From Dermatemys mawii (taxonomy: Eukaryota; Chordata; Testudines; Dermatemydidae), in the NCBI GenBank assembly GCA_007922305.1, contig ML677326.1, positions 57,220,785-57,284,784 on the forward strand: a stretch of 64,000 nucleotides of DNA. Direction: 5' to 3'. Below are positions 1 through 11,715 of this stretch, one piece after another (position 1 is the stretch's first letter; every line of letters starts with the position of its first letter). The notes beneath the pieces are model-generated. The model worked only from the letters and a program-made list of their open reading frames with translations. It ran no database searches and had not been told where the DNA came from. The translations under genes were made by a program, and so were the position numbers.

Positions 1-1370
1 ATCAAAGTGTAGCATTGCGTGCTTCCATTACCAGATTAGTTTGGTGAATCATTGTAAATATCTTCATTCATAAAAATGACATCAGAATGCATTCAAATTT
101 GGACATGTGCTTCTGAATATACTGAAGTTCAGTTTCAGCCTGAGCAGTGAGATTGAGAGATTCAAGCTCATTTAAAGCCTCTCTCACTGAATTCAAATGC
201 TGTGCAACTGGTTGAACACCATCAATTGATGCAGACCATCTAGTTTTGGACATCCCATGCAGTGATATTGCTTCAGAATTTCCCACCTTTGTGGACTGCT
301 ACTGAAGAATTGGAGCTGTTCAACAAATGTACAAAAGTAGGTAACTGCCTCCCTTACATGATTCAGCACAGTTAACACCTACAAGCTTTAGTGTGTGGTT
401 TCCACAGCTGGAAAAAATACAGTTTGAATTATGCTCAGGCAGAACTGCTTGTACACCTTTGTATTTCCCAGCCATATTAGATCCATTGTCATAGGCTTGA
501 CCAATAAAGACTTGAAAATCTAACTTAAAATCTTCTGGAATTGCTAGTACTTGAACAGGAATGGCTTTTCCAGTTTTTCTAATGAATCAAAATAAACCTT
601 TCCTCAACTGAAAATTTTGAGCTGTCTACAATCTTAAAATATCAAATAACCATAGTAGTCTGGTCCTTGTGAGAACAATCTGGAGCGGCATCAAAAATGA
701 TTGAAAAATACTTGGCATTTTGAATTTCATCAAGAATTGTTGTTTGTACAAATGACCCACATAGCTCAATAAATGTATTTTGTATGTGTGTGGAGAGATA
801 ATGGACTTGCACAGGTTTTCGACTCTCATGCGATTCTCAAACATGTTTAACATATCTGATAAAAGTGGGTTACATTTGATGAGAAGCTCAACTGTGCCTA
901 GAAGGTTTTCCATTTGCAAAATCACCAATATGTTGACTGGAACCAAAGAAAGGCAATCTCTGCTCAGGAAGAAAAAGGATAGCACTCAACAAATTTTTTC
1001 CAGCTATTAGGTTTCCGTAGAGAGTTCAGTCAAGAGTAAATTCTCAACTGAACTTTCAGTTGATGCTGCCCTACTGGCTGATTTCCTTGCAACACAGTTT
1101 TCTTTGTGTGATGTTGAACTCTCATGTGATGGGTTTAAAATTAGCAGACGTGTTAGTCTGTATCCATAAAGAAAACAAGGAATACTTGTGGCACCTTAGC
1201 AACTAACTAATTTTATTTATGCTGAAATAAATTGGTTAGTTTCTAAAGTGCCACTAGTATTCCTTGTCTTCTCATGTGATGGTATTCGGTGTTTCAACTT
1301 CCTCCAACCTCTGTTGATGCTCCATCTGATTGATCGAAGAGAACGGATGCATTTGCAGCACCTTTATTCA
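1..1370 (-). pseudogene. Decayed hAT-type (ZMYM1/DUF4371-like) transposase, 5' and 3' incomplete
   Basis: Read on the minus strand in several frames, this stretch gives pieces typical of the large hAT-derived transposases related to ZMYM1. About 980-880 gives a piece resembling GNFL..LL(I)KCNPLL; about 700-650 gives KYFSIIFDAAPDCSHKDQ, the region around the first catalytic Asp; about 500-380 gives YDNGSNMAGKYKG followed by a CGNHTLKLVGVNCA-like segment; and 290-230 gives a SKTRWSAS-like segment. The intact family protein is usually over 600 residues. Here there are multiple frameshifts and stops, and the copy runs off the left edge. A later PLE-end insertion at 1133-1269 splits it. It is a fossil transposon rather than a host gene. 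The family call is from remembered motif order. Confidence 0.72.
1133..1269. mobile_element. Short PLE-end insertion, two inverted termini, 13-bp TSD
   Basis: The sequence holds two copies of the same terminus in opposite orientation. The left arm reads GGAATACTTGTGGCACCTTAG and the right arm carries the reverse complement (TAAAGTGCCACTAGTATTCC), joined by an AT-rich centre near 1215. The direct repeat TCTCATGTGATGG lies at 1120-1132 and again at 1270-1282, so the whole inverted unit inserted as one piece into the hAT pseudogene. The arms match the 3' ends of vertebrate Penelope-like elements (the 'reads through GGTGCCAC' tail). The family differs slightly from the full-length element at 15020. 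Confidence 0.75.
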
Positions 1371-1939
1371 AAATGAAGCAGGGCACACAGTATACAGATT
1401 GTTTTTCCATACTTCAGCATAACCAGTCTCTTGTACAGCTCTCACCTTAGTCAATTAGACGTAAAACTATAGACACTAAAATGTAACAATTTTCTGCCTT
1501 TTAATACACACTTGATCCAGCACCAGACACTAATAGTAGTCTGTTTATATAATCAGCTGATCCGAGAGGACACGTTCATCACAGTCTAATCTTGTTCCAT
1601 CAAAACGAATATATTTTTAACTCTTTAATATGACAAAATCTATACCAGTTAACAAAAAAATATGTCTTTCGCCAAATCACATCTCTTATTTGCTTGAATT
1701 TGGAGCTCTAAGCTGAGAGTGTGTGTCACATTTTGGTCCGATAGGGATGCACATGAAGCAAAATTGCAAACTTATCAAAAGCCAAAAAATTAACAAGTGT
1801 CTAAATATGAGACCTCCTTTGAGCCTGAGGCCAAGGCCAAATGCTCGTCCTGGCCTCCCGCCTCTGATTGGCTCTGGTTAGGTAGCTTAACTTTTAATTT
1901 TTTAGCTTTTGTGGATTTGTGTGAAGTATGTGTTTATTT

Positions 1940-2006
1940 TATATATATATGTATGTATGTGTATATATATATATGTATGTATGTGTATATATATATATAA
2001 ATAAAC
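1940..2006. repeat. AT/GT microsatellite (TATATA and GTAT repeats)
   Basis: Alternating TATATATA and TGTATGTATG blocks occur in two near-identical halves. This is simple-sequence DNA; the 67-aa reading frame over it is a low-complexity artefact. Confidence 0.95.
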
Positions 2007-2221
2007 AAATTGGTGCTAGTTGCTTCCCAATAAAGCTTTTGGTGCATTAATTTTCATATGTAGTTAAAACCAGTTGATGTATAGAGCACCAAGTTAAGTT
2101 ATATAGGAAGTTAGACTATTTAAGAAAACACAGTGAGGAGATTTAGGCCCTGCTCCTGCATACACTGACATGCTTACAGATAAGCATATAAGTAGGTCCA
2201 TTGAAATCAATGCTCCTAAAC

Positions 2222-2779
2222 CAGGGGTGGGCAAACTTTTGGCCTGAGGGCCACATCTGGGTGGGTAAATTGCATGCAGGGCCATGAATGCAGGGCTGGG
2301 GCAGGGGGCTGGAGTGTGAGCGGGAGTGTTGTGTATAGGAGGGGCTCAGGGCAGGAGGTTGGGGTGTGGGGTATGCAGGAGGAGTTTGGGGTGTGGGCTC
2401 TGGCCTGGCATCGCTTACCTGGAGTGGCTCCAGAGTGGAAGCGGCCAGCACCATGTCCCTGCGGCCCCTGGGGGCGGGGGCAGAAGTCCCTGTGTGCTGC
2501 CCTCGACTGTGGGTACCTCCCCCGAAGCTCCCATTGGCCACAATTCCCCATTCCTGGCCAGTGGGAACTGCGGGGGGTTGGTGCCTGCAGGAAAGGGCAG
2601 CGCATGGAGCCCTCTGTCCCCCCCACCCCCACACTGCCAGGGGCGGCAGGGTCATGATGCCATCCACTTCTGGGAGCAGCATGGGGCCCACGGAGCGATG
2701 GAGCTGGCACTCTCACAGGCCAGATCCAAAGCCCTGATGGGCCGAATGTGGCCCACAGGCCATAGTTTGCCCACCCCTG
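2222..2779. mobile_element. Non-autonomous hAT element (MITE)
   Basis: Terminal inverted repeats (TIRs) start CAGGGGTGGGCAAACTTTTG and end TAGTTTGCCCACCCCTG. Flanking 8-bp direct repeats are TCCTAAAC (2214-2221) and TCCTAAAT (2780-2787), seven of eight matching, which is the hAT signature. The GC-rich inside (about 60% GC, against a roughly 38% GC background) produces long spurious reading frames on both strands but no recognisable protein. Confidence 0.88.
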
Positions 2780-3099
2780 TCCTAAATGATCAGTTTAAAC
2801 AAGAACCCCAAAAAGCTGGGCAAATTTTGCAATTATTTCTGTTGCTAGTTTTTGAGACAGACCCTTTCATTTTCCTGAAGTTTTCAATGTAGTTTATCAA
2901 TTTTTGTTTACTTATTATTTTCTTTGGTTGCTTTCATTTTCTCGTTAAATAATTTTGGACAAAGAATTCTGGATTTCAAAAAAATTGAAAGATTTTCAAA
3001 AATGTTTCCCCTTTAGTAAACAGACACTTTTTTAGTCACAATTGCAAATAATATCTAGTAAAACTTAGATGAAGCAGGGGCATGGATGCTATCTTGTTT

Positions 3100-3400
3100 A
3101 GTGATAGGGCACTGGATTAGGTGTCAGGGGACCTGAATTGGGTTTTATTCCTTTCTCTGCCACTGACCTTCTGTATGACCCTGAGCAAAACACTAATTTT
3201 TTGCTTCTGTTTCCCCTCCTAGCCTTTGTCTTTTCTATCTAATTGAAAGTCCTTCAGGAAAAGGACCTTCTACAGCTTGGTTCCTCGATCGTCCAGTGGG
3301 TGGGTGAACTGCTGAGCCTGCATGTCTGCTCAGTACATGAGCTGAGCCTATCTGTACAGTGCCTTGCACTATGTGGTCTCATCTCATATAAATAACATCA
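3100..3400 (+). repeat. MIR/CORE-SINE-like fragment with 3' tail
   Basis: Phrases characteristic of MIR elements appear in order: GGGCACTGGATTAGGTGTCA, then CTCTGCCACTGACCTTCTGT, then TGACCCTGAGCAAAACACT. They are followed by TCCTTCAGGAAAAGGACC and a TGTACAGTGCCTTGCAC tail. Divergence is high, as expected for an old SINE. The exact subfamily cannot be settled by eye. Confidence 0.7.
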
Positions 3401-4071
3401 CCTCCAAAATTCCACTCCCCCTAAAAAAAAGAGATGGTGACAGAACATACAAAAAGAAATGCATGAACATAGAAGAAGAAATGTATCGTGATTTGCAACT
3501 GAACAAGAAAATAAGAGTTTGACAAACAAAACCAAGGAAAGAGAAGGGATCTAGCCATAGGACAAGAAAAGGATGAGTTACCACAAACAAAAATAGCAGG
3601 CTAATTTGTTACTTTAAAGTTTGTCAATCCCTCTACATTTTCACAACTTTGATTTTGAAAAAGGCCATTTTTTGATTAAACATATTTTGTTCAAAGCATC
3701 TGACCAACTCTACAAGTAAGGGCCAACTTATTTCCCCTCCGCCCCGCAGCCAGGCTACATTACTTGCATACATGGAATGTCTGAATTGGCTAGTGGACCA
3801 AGGTTGATACTAGAATTAAGCCACTAGACAGAACAAGACCCAGGCTGTATTAGAAAGAGTTACAAGGAAAGATAAAATGTTATGCTAATATATAGAGAAT
3901 GAAGATTTTCATCATATCCTATTTCTTAGATTTTTGCTTAGGGAACTAACTAGTGGTAAAGGGATGGACTATTCCCCCCAAATCAAAGTTAGTTGAGCCA
4001 GTGGCTGCTCTTCTAGCCTAATTCTCCGCTCCAGGCAGGCATGTTAATCAAAAGCAGAAAGCTCACTGTTA

Positions 4072-4761
4072 CACCTCTACCCCAACAGAACGTGATCTGT
4101 TATAACAGAAATTCGAATATAATGCGGCAAAGCAAAAATGGTTTTCAGTCTTGTCTACAACATACTTTTATTCTGTTTAATCCCAGCTCATACATTTAAC
4201 GATTACCGCGTACATATTCAGTATGAATGTTTTTACAAGCTTGCCTTGGATCAAAAGTCGAAACACAAAGCCGAGTGCATTTACAGCATTTTAAAGTTTT
4301 CACTCTGATCCCCATTGCATAAAAAACAGTCTCTGGGGGCGGGGCTGCATGCTTTGGCGGATCAGCATGGCAGCATGTCTAGCTCCGACATGCTACTCTG
4401 AGTGGCATGTTAAGGGAGCCAGGCCAGGACCGGAGGGTTGGATAAGGGGCAGGGGGTCTCGGGTGATGATCAGGGGATGCAGAAATGGGAGCATTGGCTA
4501 GGGTGTGGGAATCCTGGGGGGCCTGCAGGAGGCAGGGGTGTGGATATGGGTTGGGACAGTCAGGGGACAGGGAGCAGGGTTGGGTTAGGTCCTGGGGGTA
4601 ATTAGGGATGGAGGGGGTCTCTGGAGGGACTGTTGGATGGGACGGGAACTATTAATAACAGAATTGCTCGATGCCAAAGCAAGTTTGATATAACGCAGTT
4701 TCACTTATAACACGGTAAGATTTTTGGCTCCCAAGGAATGCGTTATATTGGGGTAGAAGTG
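4072..4761. mobile_element. TA-flanked MITE (Tc1/mariner-like)
   Basis: TIRs are CACCTCTACCCC at the left and GGGGTAGAAGTG at the right, each bordered by TA (4070-4071 and 4762-4763). The subterminal regions carry matching GATATAACGC-like phrases in opposite orientation. TA duplication plus TIR supports a Tc1/mariner-superfamily non-autonomous element. No transposase remains; the 690-bp interior is G-rich filler. Confidence 0.72.
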
Positions 4762-5114
4762 TATTCAGGAAATTTCCCTTCCTGTACAAAACTCAACTTC
4801 ATCCTCCCCTGAAGGATACCTGCAGGGGTTCCATGGCATAGAGAACTTTCTTCATTCCCTCTCCAGCAGTCTATCTGAATCTCAGAAGAACAGATTTTCA
4901 GTTCTTAGAATAGTCAGAGTTATATATCATATTCTTCTCCAAAAAACTTTCAGGAAAACACATTCCAGTTATGACTATCCCTATTCCAGTTTTAAACATT
5001 TTTGTTGCAGACTTAACAGTATGGTTCCAAATTTTTACTATAGGGAAAGTATTCCTCCTCCTTCCTCAAATGCACACTTTCCCATAGATCAAGGATAGCT
5101 GAAGAGGTTTTGAT

Positions 5115-5473
5115 TAGGGCTGTTGATTAATTGCAGTTAACTCATGCAATTAATTCAAAAAATTAATTGTGATTTATCACAGTTTTAATTGCACTGTTAA
5201 ATAGTAGAATATTAATTGGTATGTATTAAATATTTTTGATATTTTTCTACATTTTCATATATATTGTATTCTGCATTGTAAGTGAAATCAAAGTGTATAT
5301 TATTTTTATTACAAATATTTGCACTGTAAAAATTATAAACAAAATAAATAGTATTTTTCAATTCACCTCATACAAGACCTGTAGTGCAATCTCTGTTGTG
5401 AAAGTGCAACTTACAAATGTAGATTTTTTGATTACATTGCTGCAGGCAAACAAAACAATGTAAAACTCTAGAT
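5115..5473. mobile_element. AT-rich interspersed repeat, probably a non-autonomous hAT fragment
   Basis: The stretch begins AGGGCTGTTGATTAATTGC and continues through ATTAATTGTGATT and a TTTGCACTGTAAAAA segment to GCAAACAAAACAATGTAAAAC. This is a recognisable vertebrate interspersed repeat whose left end is an AGGGCTGT-type terminus. The right end is lost where the next element begins. Superfamily assignment is from memory and uncertain. Confidence 0.5.
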
Positions 5474-5690
5474 CGGAGTGGGCAAACTTTTTGGCCCAAG
5501 GGCCACATCAGTATTGCAAAACTGTATGGAGAGCTGGGTAGGGAAAGCTGTGCCTCCCCAAACAGCCTGGCCCTGCCCCCTATCCGACCATTCCCACTTC
5601 CCGCCCCCTGACTACCTCCCTCAGAACCCCAAACCCATCCAACCCCTCTCCCCCGCTTCTTGTCTCCTAACCGCCCCTTATATAATTTTT
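5474..5690 (+). mobile_element. One-ended hAT MITE, same group as 2222-2779
   Basis: It starts CGGAGTGGGCAAACTTTTTG, a degenerate copy of the CAGGGGTGGGCAAAC terminus, followed by GGCCCAAGGGCCACATC and a C-rich body. No matching right terminus is present before the sequence turns AT-rich near 5690, so the copy is truncated. Confidence 0.7.
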
Positions 5691-6780
5691 CTGTATATAC
5701 ATAAACACATACACACACAATGTTTAAAGAGCTATTTTTACATACTGCAAGCTACAAAGACATTACTGGATACAATGTTACAAGAGAATAATAGTATCAA
5801 AAACTTGCCACAAAACTAGGAATTATCATACTGATTCAGACCCGAGATCCATCAAGGTATCTGTCAGTGACAGAGCTCAATATCATCTACCGAAAGGAAG
5901 AAACTGTGCAGCAAAGAGTTATGGGATAATTGTAAAAGCTTCTTAAGATCACATAGAGGCGAGGCATGAGGGTTGACGTTCCTTCCGAAAGCTCTGGTTT
6001 ATATATTTGACTGTTATAACTGTGGATTCTAACTCCTGCAAGCCTTACATATGTCTAGTCTTTTTTAATCCTGCTAGGATCTTGGCATTAGTGTTAATCT
6101 GTAATGAGTTTCATAGGCTAATTGCACATTATATGAACAAAATATTTTCAGTTTGGTACCTTTCAATTTCATTGACTGCCCCCTTTGTTCTTGTATTGTG
6201 AGAAAGATCATAAATCCATATTCACCCTATTTGTAAGCCAGCTGTAGCTCTGAGCTGGGCACACCCAGCAGATCTTTAAATCAGCTTCACCTATTTCTAT
6301 CCTAAACTGGTGGCACAGTCTAACAAGTAAATGAAACATGGCGGGGGGAAGAAAGCTGACAAAAGCAAAAGCATCCATTTCCTGGGATCCCTTCCTGTCC
6401 TGTAAGGTGTTTACCTTCCTGACTTTCCTCTGTCATCTGGAAGAGGTCAAACAGTCTCATCTCATCTTCCCTATCCCTCATTGCTAGCCCTCTTTCTACC
6501 AATATCCCGCCTTCCTCTGTATGTGGATGGAGGGAGGCAGGTTATATGCTGCTTTATCCTTCCCCGAACCTGCTCTGGTTCAGCTGGCCGAGAGAACAGG
6601 AAGGCCTCTCTTTTCTACACCACAAGTTTTCTGTTCTCAGATCCTAAACAGAATAGTAGCTTGAAGTTTTTTAGACTACTATTACCCTGCAACCACTTCC
6701 TCAGCAACTGCCTTTTTTATTTGATGACTCCATACGCAGAACACCATCTGGAATGTGGTACTTGTTTTGTCTCTTGAGAT

Positions 6781-7224
6781 AACACCATCACAGAACCAAA
6801 CCAGATCAGCCACACCATCACTGGTTCATTCACCTGCACATCTACTAATGTAATATACGCCATTATGTGCCAGCAATGTCCCTCTGCTATGTACATTGGC
6901 CAAACTGGACAGGCCCTACGAAAAAGGATAAATGGACACAAATCAGATATCAGGAATGGCAATATTCAAAAACCTGTAGGAGAGCACTTCAACCTCACTG
7001 GACACACCATAGAAGATTTAAAGGTCAGCATTTTGCAGCAAAAAAACTTCAAGTCCAGACTGCAAAGAGAGACTGCAGAGCTGCAATTCATTTGCAAATT
7101 TGACACAATCAATTTGGGACTGAATAGAGATTTTGAATGGCTAGCTAACTACAAAAGCAGCTTCTCTTCTCTCGCTATTCACATCTCCAGTTCAACTGCT
7201 AGAGGAACACCTCACCCTCTCTGA
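6781..7224 (+). pseudogene. C-terminal GIY-YIG endonuclease fragment of a PLE polyprotein
   Basis: The frame is open from the insertion edge at 6781 to the stop at 7222-7224 (about 147 codons). It starts with the linker residues NTITEPNQISHT, then VIYAIMC and AMYIGQTG (the GIY and YIG strands), RKRINGHKSDIRNG, and the conserved Glu in GEHF. It lacks the whole reverse transcriptase and has no native start. It is open but cannot be a functional element protein. It differs from the 15212-17899 protein at only a few positions (for example Ala for Ser after GQTGQ). Confidence 0.88.
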
Positions 7225-7415
7225 TTAGAGATAACAAGCTGGTTCAGCCTCATTGGACTAACCTTGTTATCTCCCACCTGGTTCTTGCCTACCTATTTAT
7301 ACCTGCCCCTGGATACTTCCACTGCATGCATCCGACGAAGTGGGTATTAGCCCACGAAAGCTTATGCTCTAAAAAAATTTTAGTTAGTCTTTAAGGTGCC
7401 ATAGGACTCTTTGTC
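6782..7415 (+). mobile_element. 5'-truncated Penelope-like element with 12-bp TSD
   Basis: Only the 3' quarter of the element is present: the end of the Cys-rich linker, the GIY-YIG domain, and the non-coding 3' end down to GGACTCTTTGT. The direct repeat TCTCTTGAGATA occurs at 6770-6781 and 7416-7427, exactly at the element edges, which marks a target-primed insertion that stopped early. It is nearly identical to the corresponding part of the full-length copy at 15020-17993, so it is young. Confidence 0.9.
7332..7369 (+). ncRNA. Hammerhead-ribozyme-like motif in PLE 3' end
   Basis: The motif follows the hammerhead order: CCGACGA (7332-7338, against consensus CUGANGA), stem II GTGGG/CCCAC with loop TATTAG, GAAA (7356-7359), a two-base-pair stem III GC(TTAT)GC, then TC before the expected cleavage point. 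The second core base is C where U is conserved, so activity may be reduced. Hammerheads with tiny stem III are known in Penelope-like elements. Confidence 0.55.
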
Positions 7416-7429
7416 TCTCTTGAGATAGT

Positions 7430-9895
7430 GTCTTTTTAATATATTAGGATATCTGATTAATATAATTAGCATATCTGATTTGATTTTATGTTTTAAATTA
7501 AACACACACACCCATAACTGAGAATTCCACACCCATCCCGCATCCCACCTGTTTTTCTCATTTTACATCCTTAACGTCTTATACTGCAAACACCACCCTT
7601 CTTGCTTAGTAGGACTGGTAAAGTCTTCCTTCAAAGGCCTATCAAAAATTTTCCTTAATAACCCTGGCAGGGTTGCTGCTGAACAATACAACATACTCCC
7701 CTTCCCTTCAGGGACTAAATGGGCTGCCTCTAACATTGCCAGACTTGGGAGCAAGACTAGGACTAGAAATTGAACTCTCATCCTATCACTCCATGAGCTA
7801 GCAGGCGGGCCTTAGAAGGAACCTGAATTACATTGTACCAAATAGCCTATAAGAAATCAAAGGTCGCCTGTATCCTTACCCTGTCAATACCTCTAATTAT
7901 TTATTGATACCTCCGATGGACTCCAGTACATCACAGTGTTGCCCTTTTCCCTCATAGTTGCTTGGAGACAAACTTTGTGGACCCATGGGTGACTTTTCAC
8001 GCCAGGGCCTGGATTCATTGATTGATGGGAGTCTGACTCGACCAACCCCTGACTGTTCTTCAACTCCACTGGCCCAAGTTTGGGTCCTGATCTCAATTCT
8101 GAACACTCCATGCCAACAATGATTAGGCATTCCAGCATCATGCTGGACTCCAGAAACTGCCACATTCCGTTTTTCAGCAGAAGGAAGAGTTACTACAACA
8201 TGGGGCCCAGCTTAAATTATGTGCTAGTTTCTGGCACCCGCACTGTCATAAGAGAGAGGGAGAGGATTTTCCTGTGTGACATACTTGGCTTTTCTGAAAG
8301 TCTGAATAACTGGGACCAGATCATTTATAAAGAACATGTGAAATAATGTAGGTCTTAAGTTAAGCAGTACTACTGAAATGGAGGATTATGCTGCTCTTTA
8401 AATGTCATAGCAAGGGCTTTGATTATGAATTGTTTGTTAAAGTGCTGAGTAGTTTCTTCTGAATTGAAACAGTTCATCCATGACACTGCTACATATGAAA
8501 GACACTTCTATAGCAAGCCTGAGTTCAGGCTAATTTTCCATTGTCAGAGCCAGGGTAACGCAGAAAAACCCAGAACTATTATAACCTTGCCCTTAGCTTT
8601 TCTATCATGTATTTAACTAGTAAAATTATATGAAATTCAGCTAGTTTGCACAACTCCACACAGAAAGGGTTAGTTTTCAATCTAATGCAAAAAGTGTTTG
8701 AAGACGTTGCTTTAAATGCAGCAAAATGGCCTCTGCTGGCCAACTCTGGGCAGAAGGAGTATACTCACTCACCCAGGGCTTTTTAAAATATTTCCTGCCA
8801 TACAAAAGTTGGTCTTTCTAGGAATAAAATCACAAGGACCAATTAGCACCTGCTGTCATAGCTTCTCTGAGATTTTCATCTAGAAATACTCACTGATATC
8901 TCCAAGTTCTCTCTTCAAATCAAACAGGTATGGTAGAAAAATATCAGGTCAAAATATCTAACCTGCTTAGGAGCCTCCAAAAACAAGTGTGTTTGGTGAA
9001 CACATATAGTACACTTTGTTAAACTGATCTGGTTCATCTCTGAACATTAACAAAAACATTAACTGAACACCTATGGACAGCTAAAGTACTGAATGGGTTG
9101 CACAGATGATTCACATGTGCTGCATTGCTTTGTTCTGAGTTATACAAATATATTGATAGTGGAAATTAAGACAGCATAGGAGGAGAATGTAGTCCTTTAC
9201 TCACTGGGCGAATTCTGGCCCAATTTATAACAGAGTAAATTTGGGTTAGCTTCTACCAACCAGTGTAATGCAGGGCAGAATTTATCCTGAAGCATTACTT
9301 TGAAGTTACCAGAAAAGGTTTTCATGTTTGCTAGGTGGTATATTATGCAAGCAAGCATGCATATACTGTGTAATATACCACATATTCAACCAATTTTCCA
9401 TTGATGTTATACAGTTTAACAGGATTGAAGCAACAGAGTGTTATAGATATTACTCTGAAGAGTAATAGAATGTAGTGGCAAATGATAATCTTTTAATATG
9501 ATTTTTGAAACAACATAAAGAAACCTATATCAAGGAATAGAATTTCTAGTAAATCCCATAAAGTGGTTACCAAAATCTATAGAAAAGTTTTCATTTGCTA
9601 ATAAGCCTGTTTTAAGAACTGCTTCCTCAGTGATACATCCTATTGCACCTGAAGGAAGGTGTTCATTAAGAATTGATAATTTCCCTATCAGCAGAATAGA
9701 CTCTACTGTAATGATTTAATTCCTTCAAGTCACAGCTGTGACTTTCTTCCCCATGTGCCACATTTATTTTAAAAAGTCATGCTGTGTGCAAAACAGAATG
9801 CCTGTTTTGCCAGACAGGACAACCTCTAGTTGTTAGTTTTCATGATAGGAAAAAAAGTTACAACTTTACAAATTTAAGGGTACTACAAAGTACAT
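7430..9895. other. Non-coding interval, no gene recognised
   Basis: This is AT-rich sequence with only short scattered frames (longest about 90 aa, no family resemblance). No TIR pair, tandem repeat or exon-like frame stands out. It probably belongs to a large PALLD intron. Confidence 0.6.
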
Positions 9896-9899
9896 CTTA

Positions 9900-10193
9900 G
9901 GGTATGTCTACACTACCAGCCAGATTGGCGGGTAGTGATTGAGCTATCAGGGATTGATTTATCGTGTTTAGTGTAGATGCGATAAATTGATCCCCGTCGA
10001 CTCCTGTACTCCACCGCTGTGAGAGGTGGAAGCGGAGTTGACGGGGGAGTGGCAGTGGTCAACTTGCCACCATGTGGAAGGCCAGGTAAGTCAACCTAAG
10101 ATATATCGACTTCAGCTACACTATTCGCATAGCTGAAGTTGCATATCTCAGGTCGACATCCTTCCCTCTCTCCCCCGCAGTGTAGACCAGGCC
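9900..10193. mobile_element. Harbinger-type MITE, copy 1
   Basis: Left end GGGTATGTCTACACTACC and right end GTGTAGACCAGGCC form TIRs. An inner inverted pair CTTCAGCTACACTATTCGC / GCATAGCTGAAGTTGC lies near the right end. Flanks are TTA and TAA, close to the 3-bp TWA target duplication of PIF/Harbinger elements. The interior matches the copies at 57214 and 62853 (GGTAAGTC, TTCAGCTA..ATTC.., GTAGCTGAAGTTG). Confidence 0.78.
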
Positions 10194-11194
10194 TAATATA
10201 CAGCAACAGCAGGGTGAAATGCAGTTAAAGGCAGTAAGGAACACCCATTTGTCTAGCTCCACACTTTCAATCTCATATAAACTCCACAGAGACCTTACTC
10301 TTTAACAAAAGCCAAGAGAATGTTTTCATTTTAAAAAAAGATTGGATTGAAGTGGGAATATATGAATGGCTGTTTTCCTTATCTGTCTTCAGTGGCATTG
10401 GAGCCTGCTACAGCTGTGAAGCTACTGCCAGATCATAATGGAAGTCACAATATAGACTTACTGTAAATCAAAATAAAAGACAACTTCTGAGATGTGGAGG
10501 TAGATAATGGATGTCTTACAGATAAGAAAGATTGAATTTTCCTGTCTTTGTAACAATCATGGGAATAGTAGTGTCTGAAGTTCTTTCCTCCTCCCTCCTC
10601 ATGAAATTGCATAAAGGCAATCAAAAACTTGTCTACCCTTTTAAATCTCCTTTTGTCACTCTGATGGTATGCTAATCTGTCAGCAAGGTATGGGAATCAG
10701 AGGCTATAAAATGTTAATTAAAAAGATGCAACTGAATTTGGATTCAAAAGAAGCCATTAAGCTGAGGGCCTGTATTCTAGTAAGTGTTATATGGAAAGGT
10801 CAAGATCAAACATGTATAGCTGCAGTACACAGTGATTTCATCTTTGCACAGTTACAGTGAAGTGCTGGAGACTTACCACTGTAATGACGCATTGTATAGA
10901 GAGAGAAGCAGTTTACATTTTATTTCATAGGTTGTTGATTTATTGACTTGTTCCTGAATTTGTGTACGCACTCGCTTAAAATTTGATACATTTGAAAACT
11001 CTTCTGAAGCCTGTATTTACACAAATTCTTGTGGAGGTCCAGCAGCATCCTTACTTGTGGCATACCAAAAGGAGAGAGAGGAGAGTGTTTTTCAATGAGC
11101 CTGAACCTGAAATTCTAAAGTACTCTAACCATTCAATGGTGTCAAAAAAATTTGCCTCCTTTCTCTGCTCTGCCACATGATTTGTGAGGGAGCC

Positions 11195-11262
11195 TCAGAA
11201 AGCCACCCTTGCTGAGCCTCAATTTTCCCCATCTGAGAAGTGGGGATAATACTATGTGTTGA
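11195..11262 (+). repeat. MIR-like 3' fragment
   Basis: The sequence GAGCCTCAATTTTCCCCATC followed by TGAGAAGTGGGGATAATA matches the 'cctcagtttccccatctgtaaaatggg' part of MIR. Confidence 0.55.
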
Positions 11263-11685
11263 TGTGTACATTTAGGTAGACCTACAAGTCACTCATTTCT
11301 ATTCTGAATTCAGATTTTATTCTGAAAATTAAGTGCTAAACATGTTGAAAAAGTGAAAATTAAGAGACAGCTCAATTATTCTTGAAGATACATCTGGATG
11401 AGAATATGCTCTATGGAGTCTATGACTTAGAAGCTGAGGTTGGAATCCACAAGACAAAACCCGTGAAGCCACAGGGGTTACAAAGGGGATAACAGAGGCC
11501 AAAATTTGGTCCTTAGAGTTCAATTCTCCAAAATAGCAGTCTAGTCAAACTCCCACTCAAAATGATGTTCAGTGAGTTTCTGAGTCTCTTCTCCCTTAAT
11601 GAAGGGCTCTTGCAATAACGAGTTGTTGTTTTTGCAAATCATCCTGATGTAAGGCATAAGGAAGGAAATACGTACAGAGTGAAGG

Positions 11686-11715
11686 CAAAACCAAACCAAA
11701 CCAAACCAAACCAAT
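11686..11715. repeat. (AACCA)n microsatellite
   Basis: About six tandem copies of AAACC/ACCAA. Confidence 0.95.

Noticed and set aside
2143..2892. Several overlapping frames up to 188 aa on both strands
   Set aside because: All lie in or across the GC-rich hAT MITE at 2222-2779; open frames on both strands are a composition effect.
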